Shown: positions 57,003-64,000 of the stretch, piece by piece | How the letters are laid out: every line of letters starts with the position of its first letter | How positions within the stretch are numbered: the stretch's first letter is position 1 | Assembly (NCBI RefSeq): GCF_014203795.1 | Contig: NZ_JACHJU010000002.1 | Coordinates: 248,001 to 312,000, forward strand | Length of the DNA stretch: 64,000 bases | From: Streptosporangium album | Lineage (GTDB): Bacteria; Actinomycetota; Actinomycetes; Streptosporangiales; Streptosporangiaceae | Reading direction: 5' to 3' | The notes under the pieces: model-generated | What the model was told of the DNA's origin: nothing | The model's database searches: none | The model's input: only the letters and a program-made list of their open reading frames with translations | Position numbers and translations under genes: made by a program

Positions 57003-57900
57003 TGTGACCCAGCACGTTCCGTACGGCCTCCAGCAGGCTCTCCCTGCGTAGCCCGTGTTTGGAGACCACGGTACCGGCTCCCTGCGGGTAGTGGCTGGAG
57101 GTCGCCACGGTCACCACGACCACCGGTATCTCGCGCAGCCTCTCGTCCTCGGCCATCCGCTGGATCAGGGCGGCCCCGTCGAGCCGGGGCATCAGCAGAT
57201 CCACCAGCGCGAGGTCCGGCGGGTTCTCCGCCATCATCTGCAACGCGACCAGCCCGTCGGGCGCCTCGTCGACGTGGACGGCGAATCCGGTGAACATCCG
57301 CCGGACGGTGGCGCGGAAGTCCTCGTCGTCGTCCGCGACGAGCACCCTGCCGACCACCGGAGCCTCGTCGTCGCGGTGCGGCAGCCGCAGGGTGACCGTG
57401 GTGCCCGCCCTGTCCGCGCTGGTCAGCTGGAGCGTGCCTCCCGGCGCCTGTGCGAGGCGGAGAGCGTACGGCAGGCCGAGCCCGGTGCCCTTCGCCCGGG
57501 CCTGGATGGGGCCCGGAACCTGGAAGAACTCCTCGAAGACGCGCTCCAGATGCTCCTCGGGGACGCCGATCCCGGTGTCGGCCACCGTGAGGCGCAGCGT
57601 CATGCGCAGCCGTTCCGCCAGCGCGACCAGATCCACCACGGACGGCTGCGGGTCGAGCCGTCCCGCCTCGGCCTTGGCCATGTCGAGCAACTCGCTCACC
57701 AGCGACAGGAGGGTCTCCGCCGAGGAGCCGATGAGCTGGATCTGGTGGTGTTGCTCCTCCGCCAGCGGGTCGCCGCCGGGACCCACGAGGAGACGGATCA
57801 GACCGATGATCGAGTTGAGTGGGGTGCGCAGCTCATGGCTGACCGTGGCCCAGAACCTGTCCTTGGCTTCGCTGATGTTGCCGAGGCCGGCGAAGCTCAC
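56992..57900 (-). CDS. Truncated hybrid histidine kinase lacking the ATP N-box
   Basis: A 302-residue protein. HisKA domain: WATVSHELRTPLNSIIGLI with phospho-acceptor His22, then AETLLSLVSELLDMAKAEAG. The HATPase domain is incomplete: the sequence jumps from VVDLVALAERLR directly to MTLRLTVADTGIGVPEEHLE. The N-box helix that should carry the ATP-Mg ligand Asn (about 50-60 residues) is absent, while the G1 (DTGIG) and G2 (GTGLGLP) boxes remain. A C-terminal receiver domain (about 185-302, LALVDLLMPRLDGAAL) follows. No sensor domain precedes HisKA. It probably cannot autophosphorylate, so it may be a scaffold or a decaying gene. It starts at GTG and overlaps the phosphatase gene. Confidence 0.8.
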   Translation of the reverse strand: MSFAGLGNISEAKDRFWATVSHELRTPLNSIIGLIRLLVGPGGDPLAEEQHHQIQLIGSSAETLLSLVSELLDMAKAEAGRLDPQPSVVDLVALAERLRMTLRLTVADTGIGVPEEHLERVFEEFFQVPGPIQARAKGTGLGLPYALRLAQAPGGTLQLTSADRAGTTVTLRLPHRDDEAPVVGRVLVADDDEDFRATVRRMFTGFAVHVDEAPDGLVALQMMAENPPDLALVDLLMPRLDGAALIQRMAEDERLREIPVVVVTVATSSHYPQGAGTVVSKHGLRRESLLEAVRNVLGHNDE

Positions 57901-58567
57901 CGCTCTCGCCGCCCGGTCTCCGCCCCCGCATCGGCCGGGACGCTGTCGGCCGTGTCCGGCGCCGCCGAGGCGGTACAGGGGCTCGGCGGGCCCTCTCGGC
58001 TCCGGGCCGACGGGTCGCCCTGGTTTCAGGCTAGACGGGTTGCGCGTCTCGTTTCAACGGAAAGGCTTGCCGTTGAAGGGTTTTATGGGCTGCACTGGCA
58101 GTGCGCGAAACCCGTACAAAAGCCTTAAAAGTGACAGTGGTCGGCCAAGGTTTGGGTTGCTACCATAAGGCAAATCTACCGAGATGTTAGGGTGCAAATT
58201 GTCTCGGAGACCGCTGTTGCAGGTGGGAAAGAAATGCTTTGAGCTGCTCAAATACGCTCAAGGGCGAGTGTGACCATCCAGTCGGTGCACCAGAGGTGGT
58301 TAAGGCGGAGCGGCGTTCTTCCCAATTAGCCTGTACAGCGAGCTCACTTGTGAAATAACGTAACTGAACTGAAATCGCCTGATCATGATCCCGGCGATAC
58401 TGTCGCCGCACCACGAACATGCGGATGAGAGCAGGAGACCCCCCAATGTCGTCCGGACTCACAGCGGACCCGGTGGGCATGGAGCCCGGCAACGGCTGGG
58501 CTCACCCCTCGTGTCCGGAAGCGGTCTCCCTTCCGATGTCCTCCCCTGCGCACAAGGCGGTGATGCG
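57901..58567. other. 667-bp gap without a supported gene
   Basis: This stretch lies between the divergent kinase and hutI genes. It is GC-rich near the kinase (possible remains of its lost N-terminal sensor, no motif recognised) and markedly AT-richer at 58050-58400. I found no clear promoter pair and no RNA gene. An open frame on the minus strand (58187-58492) has AT-ending codons and no ribosome site, so I leave it out. Confidence 0.4.
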
Positions 58568-59776
58568 ATGACAGTCCGCCTTCTGACCAACATCGGCCGG
58601 CTCTGGACCGGCAATGACGTGTGCAGCAACGCCGCGATCCTGGTCCACAACGACCGGATCGCCTGGGTCGGCCGTGCCGCGGACCTGCCTCAGAGCGTCC
58701 CCGGTGTGGTGGACGACATCGTCGATGTCGACCACGTCGAGAACCTGGGCGGTGCGCTGGTCACACCTGGTCTGATCGACGCCCACACCCATCCGGTCTA
58801 TGCGGGCAACCGCTACGCCGAGATGGCGATGCGCTCCGGAGGCTCCACGCCGTCCGCGATCACCGCCGCCGGTGGCGGCATCGGCTCCACCGTCACGGTG
58901 ACGCGGGGCACCGACCCGTGGACCCTGTGCAACGGCGTGCGCGAGCGCCTGCGTGAATGGCTGCTCAACGGCACCACCACCGTGGAGGCCAAGACCGGCT
59001 ACCACCTCACGCGAGACGGCGAACTGGCTGACGTGCGGCTCCTGCGTGAGCTCGAAAAAGAGCCGATGATGCCACGCGTGCATGTCACCTTCATGGCCGC
59101 GCACGTCGTCCCGCCGGAATACTTCGGCCGCCAGCGCGACTACGTCGAAGCCGTGGGCGCCTGGTGCGCCGACGCGGCCGCCGCCGGAGCCGACAGCGTC
59201 GACGTCTACTGCGACGAGGGCCACTTCACCACCGACGAGGCCCGCTGGGTGCTCGCCTCCGGCCGCAACGTCGGCCTGCTGCCCCGCGTGCACGCCGGCG
59301 CCTACAGCCGCCGCGGTGCCGTCCAGCTCGCGGCCGAGCTCGGCTGCGCCTCCGCCGACCTGCTCCACCACACCTCCGACGAGGACATCGCGGTCCTGGC
59401 CCGCTACGGCGTCCCCGCGGTGGTCTGCCCCGGGACCGCCCTCCAGCGTGGCAGCCTGCCGCCGGTCCGCCGCATGATGGCCCAGGGTGTCACGGTCGCC
59501 CTCGGTAGCGACCACAACCCCGGTCACTGCGGGATCACCTCGATGTCCCTGGTCATCAGCCTCGCCGTGGCCGCTTTCGGCATGAGCGTCGGTGACGCGC
59601 TCCGTGCCGCGACTCTCGGCGGAGCCACCGTCCTCGGCGTTCCCGACCGTGGCGTCCTTGCCCCCGGCCGCCTGGCCGACATCGTCCAGTGGGACGCCGA
59701 CCACGAAGGCGCCTTCGCCTGGGCCTTCGGTCTCAAGCCCCGCCGGGTCTGGCGCGGCGGCACCCCCGTCCAGTAG
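58568..59776 (+). CDS. hutI: Imidazolonepropionase
   Basis: A 402-residue amidohydrolase of histidine degradation, converting imidazolonepropionate to formiminoglutamate. Metal ligands and active-site regions: GALVTPGLIDAHTHPVYAGN (HxH), AEMAMRSGGSTPSAITAAGG, NGTTTVEAKTGYHLTRDGEL, MAAHVVPPEYF with His, then HAGAYSRRGAVQLAAELGCA and ALGSDHNPGHCGITSMSLVI with the final metal-binding Asp. ATG 58568 is preceded by a weak GCGGTGATGC; the frame to 58385 has no conserved sequence. The other hut genes are not in the window. Confidence 0.9.
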   Translation: MTVRLLTNIGRLWTGNDVCSNAAILVHNDRIAWVGRAADLPQSVPGVVDDIVDVDHVENLGGALVTPGLIDAHTHPVYAGNRYAEMAMRSGGSTPSAITAAGGGIGSTVTVTRGTDPWTLCNGVRERLREWLLNGTTTVEAKTGYHLTRDGELADVRLLRELEKEPMMPRVHVTFMAAHVVPPEYFGRQRDYVEAVGAWCADAAAAGADSVDVYCDEGHFTTDEARWVLASGRNVGLLPRVHAGAYSRRGAVQLAAELGCASADLLHHTSDEDIAVLARYGVPAVVCPGTALQRGSLPPVRRMMAQGVTVALGSDHNPGHCGITSMSLVISLAVAAFGMSVGDALRAATLGGATVLGVPDRGVLAPGRLADIVQWDADHEGAFAWAFGLKPRRVWRGGTPVQ

Positions 59777-59970
59777 GGCGGAGTCGCCGCCGGACCACCG
59801 TGCGGGATCATCGCGGAACAGGCTCCGCCGTCCAGCGAGGCGACCTCGGCCAACCCGTCGCGGAGAGCGACTTCGTCATCATTTGCTCAATGTTGTACGG
59901 AAAGTGGTGAGGCATCACTTTTATCCCGATCGGACGATCTCTTCTGGGTAACCTCTTCATACGTCGCCAT

Positions 59971-60267
59971 CGGTCGCCATCGTCACGGACTCCACCGCGT
60001 ACCTTCCCCGACAGGAGATCGTCCGCCTGGGGATCACCGAGGTCCCGCTTCAGGTGGTGGTGGGCGGCCGGGCACTCGACGATGTGGTGCAGATCGACGC
60101 TGAAGGGATGAACGACGCGCTCAGGGAATGGGCCCCGGTGACGACCTCCCGGCCCGCTGCCTCAGCGTCTGCCCGGACTCGGCAGGGTCACCGTGGTCGA
60201 AGTCGGCGCGGTCATCGGCGCACACACCGGCCCCGGCATGCTCGGCCTGACAGTCTCCCCCTTCTAA
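59971..60267 (+). pseudogene. Internally deleted degV remnant
   Basis: The 5' part reads SVAIVTDSTAYLPRQEIVRL, then GITEVPLQVVVGGRALDDVV, then ALREWAPVTTSRPA, the start of DegV (a fatty-acid-binding protein). The reading then breaks, and a different frame gives VTVVEVGAVIGAHTGPGMLG and VSPF with TAA, the exact DegV ending. About 180-200 residues of the middle are missing and the frame is shifted. There is no start codon in frame upstream. Confidence 0.85.
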
Positions 60268-60356
60268 GGCCCGGTCTCCCTGTGGATACCTCGACGTTCT
60301 CCACAGAACCGGATTCGGCAAGGACCGCCTGGTGAGGTCGCCGTAGCGTCCTGAAC

Positions 60357-61235
60357 GTGCGGACCACAGATCAGGCCACCGAGCGATTCCGAGCCGAGTC
60401 ACGGCTGCGGGTGCTGACGGCCTCCGATGCCCCCGACCTCGCACCTCCACCGTCACTCCCGCCACACCCGGCCCACCGGATCCGACCTGGTGGCCCGGCA
60501 GGCCCGGACGGGCCATCGCACTTCGAGGGTCCCCCGCGAGTGCACTCCGCACCGGTCCCGCCCTCCTTCGGGGCCCTCCGCAGAGTCGTCGCCGCGCAGG
60601 GCCCCATGCTCGCCCCCAGCCGGCCGGGGTTGCGTCTGCTCCTCCTCATCGCCCTGACCGCGGTCGTCGCCGGTGGCGTCTACGCCTGGCGAGCTCAGCC
60701 GGAGCCCGAGCCTCTCGCCCCACCCCCGCCTGTCTCCGGTTCCCCGCTCCCGGCGCCGGCCTCCACTCTTTCCCCACGGTCCGACCTTTCACGGCCCGGT
60801 TCCCCGCAGTCCGGCGGCGTCACCGAGGTCACCGTCCACGTCACCGGAAAGGTCCGCCGGCCCGGGGTGATCACCCTGCCCGCCGGCTCCCGGGTCACCG
60901 ACGCCGTCCAGGCCGCCGGTGGCGTCCGCAAGGGGTCCGCCGCCGGTCCTCTCAACCTCGCCCGCAAGCTCGTCGACGGCGAGCAGATCATCGTGGGCGC
61001 CTCCGGTCCTGCCGCGGCACCCGTCGTGGCCGACCCCGCGACGGTCGTCCTCGACCTCAACGCCGCCACCCCGCAGCAACTCGAACAACTGCCCGGCGTA
61101 GGTGAGGTGCTCGCTCGCCGCATCGTCGAATACCGCGACAGTCACGGCGGCTTCCGTGCCGTCGAGCAGCTACGCGAGGTCAGCGGTATCGGTGATCGGA
61201 AGTACGCCGAGATGAAAGACAGGGTCCGCATCTGA
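60357..61235 (+). CDS. comEA: ComEA-type DNA-binding protein
   Basis: A 292-residue membrane-anchored protein. A disordered, Pro-rich N-terminus of about 90 residues is followed by one transmembrane helix (about 92-112, LRLLLLIALTAVVAGGVYAW). A Pro/Ser linker leads to an SLBB domain (about 155-210, EVTVHVTGKVRRPGVITLPA, GSRVTDAVQAAGGV). A double helix-hairpin-helix follows (about 232-292, LDLNAATPQQLEQLPGVGEV, IVEYRDSHGGFRAVEQL, VSGIGDRKYAEMKDRV). It binds double-stranded DNA outside the membrane in natural transformation; in actinobacteria the role is less certain. It starts at GTG. Confidence 0.92.
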   Translation: MRTTDQATERFRAESRLRVLTASDAPDLAPPPSLPPHPAHRIRPGGPAGPDGPSHFEGPPRVHSAPVPPSFGALRRVVAAQGPMLAPSRPGLRLLLLIALTAVVAGGVYAWRAQPEPEPLAPPPPVSGSPLPAPASTLSPRSDLSRPGSPQSGGVTEVTVHVTGKVRRPGVITLPAGSRVTDAVQAAGGVRKGSAAGPLNLARKLVDGEQIIVGASGPAAAPVVADPATVVLDLNAATPQQLEQLPGVGEVLARRIVEYRDSHGGFRAVEQLREVSGIGDRKYAEMKDRVRI

Positions 61236-61410
61236 TGCGGCGCTTCCGAATGTCGAGGCCCGGAGAACGACAGGGGGCGCATGCTCTCGCTCTTCTGCCG
61301 ATCACGGCCACGGAAAGAACACACCCGGCCCACGGGCCGACGCCTCGGGGGACCAGGACGACGAGAGTCACGGGGCCGCGTATGACCACGCCTTCCTGCG
61401 GATCACGGAG

Positions 61411-63801
61411 ATGACCGGCTTCAGTGTCTCCGCGGCCATCCGTGATGGCGGCAGCACGGAGAAAGGTCTGCGCCCGCACGCACTCCACCTGGTTCTGCCC
61501 GCCCTTGCCTCCTGGGCGACCGCTCTCATCCTTCTGGGCCTTCCCTCTCCGGTGGGCGCCACCGTGGCCGCGATCGCAGCGGTGGGCGCGCTCTCCGCGA
61601 TGGCGGTGGTCCCCTCCGACGGGATCGCCGGTTGGCGTAATGCGGTGATCGGGATGCTGGGGTGTGTGGCGGCCGTCGCCGGGACGGTGGCCTTGCAGGT
61701 GCACGCGATCAGCACGGGGCCGGTGGCCGAGATGGCGGCAAGGGGAGCTTCGGCGACGGCGGAGGTGGTGGTGACGGACGATCCCCGGGAGCTTCCGCAG
61801 CACGGAGGACCGTACCGGCAGGAGAGTTTCGTGGTGCCCGCGCGGATCGAGGCGATAGGGGCCGGGTCAGGCCGGACGACCACGCGGGTTCCCGTGGTGA
61901 TGCTCACTTCCGGAGATGAGTGGCGTTCCCTGCTGCCCAGCCAGCGGATCGCCGTCCAGGGGCGCTTCGGGCCGGCCGACGCCGGCGAGCTGGTCGCGGC
62001 GGTGATGCTGGTACGGGGACCACCGCGAGTGCTGGGCGAGCCCTCGTGGGTGCAGCGCACAGCGGCAACGCTCCGTTCGGGGCTGCGGGAGGCCGCCGGG
62101 GTGCTGCCACCGCTCCAGCGTGGCCTGCTGCCGGGACTCGTGGTCGGCGACGTCTCCCACCTGGACAGACAGGTAAAAGCAGATTTCAAGGCGGCCGGGC
62201 TCAGCCATCTCACCGCGGTCTCCGGTGCCAACCTGGCGATCGTGGCGGGAGCGGCGGTCGCGCTGGCCCGGACCGCAGGACTGCCTCTCGCGGCCCGGGC
62301 GGTGCTGGCGGCGTTCGCCATGCTCGCCTTCGCGATCGTCGCCCGTCCGTCACCCAGTGTGCTCCGCGCCCTTCTGATGGGCACCGTCGCCGCGGTGGCG
62401 CTCGGCACAGGCCGTTCGCGTGACGGTGTCGCGGCCCTGTCGGCGACCGTTCTGGGCCTGATCCTCTTCGACCCCGCCCTCGCCCGGTCCTATGGCTTCG
62501 CCCTGTCGGTCTGCGCCACCGGCGGCATCCTGGTCATCGCACCCCGCTGGCGGGACCGGCTGGAGAGGCGGATGCCCCGCTGGGCCGCCGAGGCGATCGC
62601 CGTGCCCGCAGCGGCCCAGGCAGCCGTCACCCCGGTGCTGGTCCTGATGTCCGGGCAGCTCGCCCCGGTGGCGATCCCCGCCAATCTGCTCGCGGGCCCG
62701 GCCGTCGCGCCCGCCACCCTGCTCGGCTCCGTCGCGGCACTGGTCGCCCCCCTGCACATGGGGTTCGCCCAGGTGCTGGTCCGCCCCGCGGGACTCGCCA
62801 CCGGATGGATCATCGCGGTGGCGGAACGCGCCGCCGGGCTCCCGCTCGCGGTGATCCCATGGCCCGGGGGCGTCATCGGCCTGGTCATCCTGGCCGTCAC
62901 GGCCCCGATCATTCTCCTGGCGCTGCGCCACCGGTGGTTGCGCCGGGCCGTCCTGGCCGCGGCGGCAGGGGTGGTCGTCGCCGCCACCGTGGCCGTGCCG
63001 ATCGTGGCTCGCTGGCCGCCCAGGGGCTGGCTGCTGGTCGCGTGCGACGTCGGTCAGGGAGACGCGCTGCTGGTCGCCGCGGGACCAGGCCGTGCGGTGG
63101 TGGTCGACACGGGGCCCGATCCGGTGCTGATGGACCGGTGCCTGCGGTCCATGGGCGTCAGTGAGGTGCCGTTGGTCGTTCTCACCCATCCGCACTTCGA
63201 CCACGTCGGTGGACTGGACGGAGTCTTCCGGGATCGCAGGGTGGGAGCGGTGGTGGTCACTCCGCACCGGGTCGCGGAACGGGAGAGTGCCAGGCTGAGC
63301 AACGATCTCGCCCGCCGCGGGGTCGTCGAGTGGGGGGCGCTGCCGGGTGCGAGTTGGCGCTTCGGCCCCTCCGAGCTCACGGTCGTCGCCCCGTCGGCCG
63401 AGGCGCCCCCGGCGGGAGGAGGGGAGGGGGCGGTCGTCAACAACGCCAGTGTCGTGCTCTACGTGCGCTGGGCGGCCGGCACGGCCCTGCTCAGCGGAGA
63501 CATCGAGACCGAGGCCCAAGCGGAGCTGTTGCGGCGGGGTCTCCCGCCGGTCGATATTTTGAAGATCCCCCATCACGGATCAGGTGGGCACGATCCCGGC
63601 TTCTTCGCGGCGGCCGGCGCCCGCGCCGCGCTGATCAGCGTCGGAGCCGGCAACGACTACGGTCATCCCGCTCCGTCCACCCTCGCCCGGCTGAACATGC
63701 TCGGCGTCCGGGTCTACAGGACCGACCTGTCAGGAGACCTCGCCGTGGTGGCCCGCGAAGGAGGCCTGGCCATCATCGCCCGCGGTCCTGCCGGCCGGTG
63801 A
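61411..63801 (+). CDS. comEC: ComEC/Rec2-type DNA channel protein
   Basis: A 796-residue inner-membrane protein. Hydrophobic N-terminal helices (about 28-110) enclose a DUF4131-like domain. The Competence domain follows (LLPGLVVGDVSHLDRQVKAD, FKAAGLSHLTAVSGANLAIV, RPSPSVLRALLMGTVAAVAL). The C-terminal metallo-beta-lactamase domain (about 535-796) has VACDVGQGDALLVAAGPGRA, VVLTHPHFDHVGGLDGVF (HxHxDH), ALLSGDIETEAQ and KIPHHGSGGHDPGFFAAAG. It moves one DNA strand into the cell and degrades the other. The domain order is standard and the length usual. It follows comEA by 175 bases. Confidence 0.93.
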   Translation: MTGFSVSAAIRDGGSTEKGLRPHALHLVLPALASWATALILLGLPSPVGATVAAIAAVGALSAMAVVPSDGIAGWRNAVIGMLGCVAAVAGTVALQVHAISTGPVAEMAARGASATAEVVVTDDPRELPQHGGPYRQESFVVPARIEAIGAGSGRTTTRVPVVMLTSGDEWRSLLPSQRIAVQGRFGPADAGELVAAVMLVRGPPRVLGEPSWVQRTAATLRSGLREAAGVLPPLQRGLLPGLVVGDVSHLDRQVKADFKAAGLSHLTAVSGANLAIVAGAAVALARTAGLPLAARAVLAAFAMLAFAIVARPSPSVLRALLMGTVAAVALGTGRSRDGVAALSATVLGLILFDPALARSYGFALSVCATGGILVIAPRWRDRLERRMPRWAAEAIAVPAAAQAAVTPVLVLMSGQLAPVAIPANLLAGPAVAPATLLGSVAALVAPLHMGFAQVLVRPAGLATGWIIAVAERAAGLPLAVIPWPGGVIGLVILAVTAPIILLALRHRWLRRAVLAAAAGVVVAATVAVPIVARWPPRGWLLVACDVGQGDALLVAAGPGRAVVVDTGPDPVLMDRCLRSMGVSEVPLVVLTHPHFDHVGGLDGVFRDRRVGAVVVTPHRVAERESARLSNDLARRGVVEWGALPGASWRFGPSELTVVAPSAEAPPAGGGEGAVVNNASVVLYVRWAAGTALLSGDIETEAQAELLRRGLPPVDILKIPHHGSGGHDPGFFAAAGARAALISVGAGNDYGHPAPSTLARLNMLGVRVYRTDLSGDLAVVAREGGLAIIARGPAGR

Positions 63802-63948
63802 ACAGGCCTCAGGGGCCATGGCGACAGGCGATGTCGGTCAGGCCGAGAGCGACGAGGTGAGGAGGAGCGGCCGGCGCGAGCCGAGCGACGGCAGGGGCGC
63901 ACGGCCGTCCGATTCCCATATCCGCCCAGGCGGTTGTTTGGACAGTTA

Positions 63949-63978
63949 TACCGTACGCTGTACCGTACGCCATACGGT
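63949..63978. promoter_or_regulatory. Tandem and inverted TACCGTACGC elements
   Basis: TACCGTACGC occurs at 63949-63958 and 63961-63970, and an inverted ATACGGT at 63972-63978 completes a palindrome with the second copy. TetR-family repressors bind such sites beside their own gene. A rightward ATG follows at 63981, but the gene leaves the window. Confidence 0.5.
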
Positions 63979-64000
63979 TCATGTCGGCCTGCCGGGGCCG

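Noticed and set aside
58187..58492. Leftward open frame in the gap before hutI
   Set aside because: The protein looks partly natural, but codons end mostly in A/T, there is no ribosome site, and I see no domain. It may be a relic.

Overview
High-GC actinobacterial DNA. GC-rich third codon positions, GTG starts, the degV-comEA-comEC order and the style of the household genes suggest Streptosporangiales (Nonomuraea or Streptosporangium type). The genus is an inference. The window holds a large mobile region at about 1-45.55 kb, followed by ordinary chromosome from about 45.57 kb to the end.

Mobile region, left part (0.1-28.1 kb): a siphovirus-type prophage read rightward. It starts inside the early or immunity block: an XRE regulator, a small HTH protein and a BRO-N/KilAC antirepressor. 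A leftward gene for a secreted DUF732-like protein follows, then an HNH nuclease with a decayed second copy. The late operon runs in standard order: terminase small and large subunits, HK97 portal, prohead protease, major capsid protein, an inserted endonuclease VII-like HNH gene with its own terminator, head and connector proteins, tail completion proteins, tail tube, a tail-assembly chaperone pair joined by a -1 slippery heptamer, a 1407-residue tape measure, baseplate or minor tail proteins, small membrane proteins, a CHAP endolysin and a holin-like protein. One late protein has 13 tandem 24-residue repeats rich in R-x-R.

Mobile region, centre (27-36 kb): accessory genes. A long Phd-type protein has a perfect 11-bp-arm palindrome at its start codon. 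Next is a regulated cassette that looks like a second UDP-MurNAc pathway: an XRE-plus-helical-repeat regulator divergent from a left-handed beta-helix acyltransferase, a MurA homologue with Asp in place of the active-site Cys, a class C beta-lactamase-fold hydrolase and MurB. A toxin-antitoxin-like pair (MazF/PemK-like toxin with a Panacea-domain partner) and several very small leftward genes follow.

Mobile region, right part (36-45.5 kb): a leftward operon that looks like an actinomycete integrative conjugative element (AICE) rather than a phage. It has a DUF2637 membrane protein, two small proteins, an FtsK/TraB-type DNA translocase with an FtsK-gamma-like winged helix, an array of nine GGTGC(A/C)AC octamers directly downstream of traB, and a tyrosine recombinase. 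Two GntR regulators lie at the far end. The region ends at a 5'-truncated SPFH (band 7) gene with no ribosome binding site and an in-frame stop just upstream, so the element probably sits inside that gene. No replication genes are visible, and the left end lies outside the window.

Chromosome (45.57-64 kb): an IclR regulator with glcFED (glycolate oxidase) and malate synthase preceded by IclR-type half-sites; a DUF4097-like lipoprotein; hflX; a truncated hybrid histidine kinase with a receiver-SpoIIE phosphatase; hutI; a degV pseudogene; comEA; comEC. No CRISPR array, rRNA or tRNA gene was seen.
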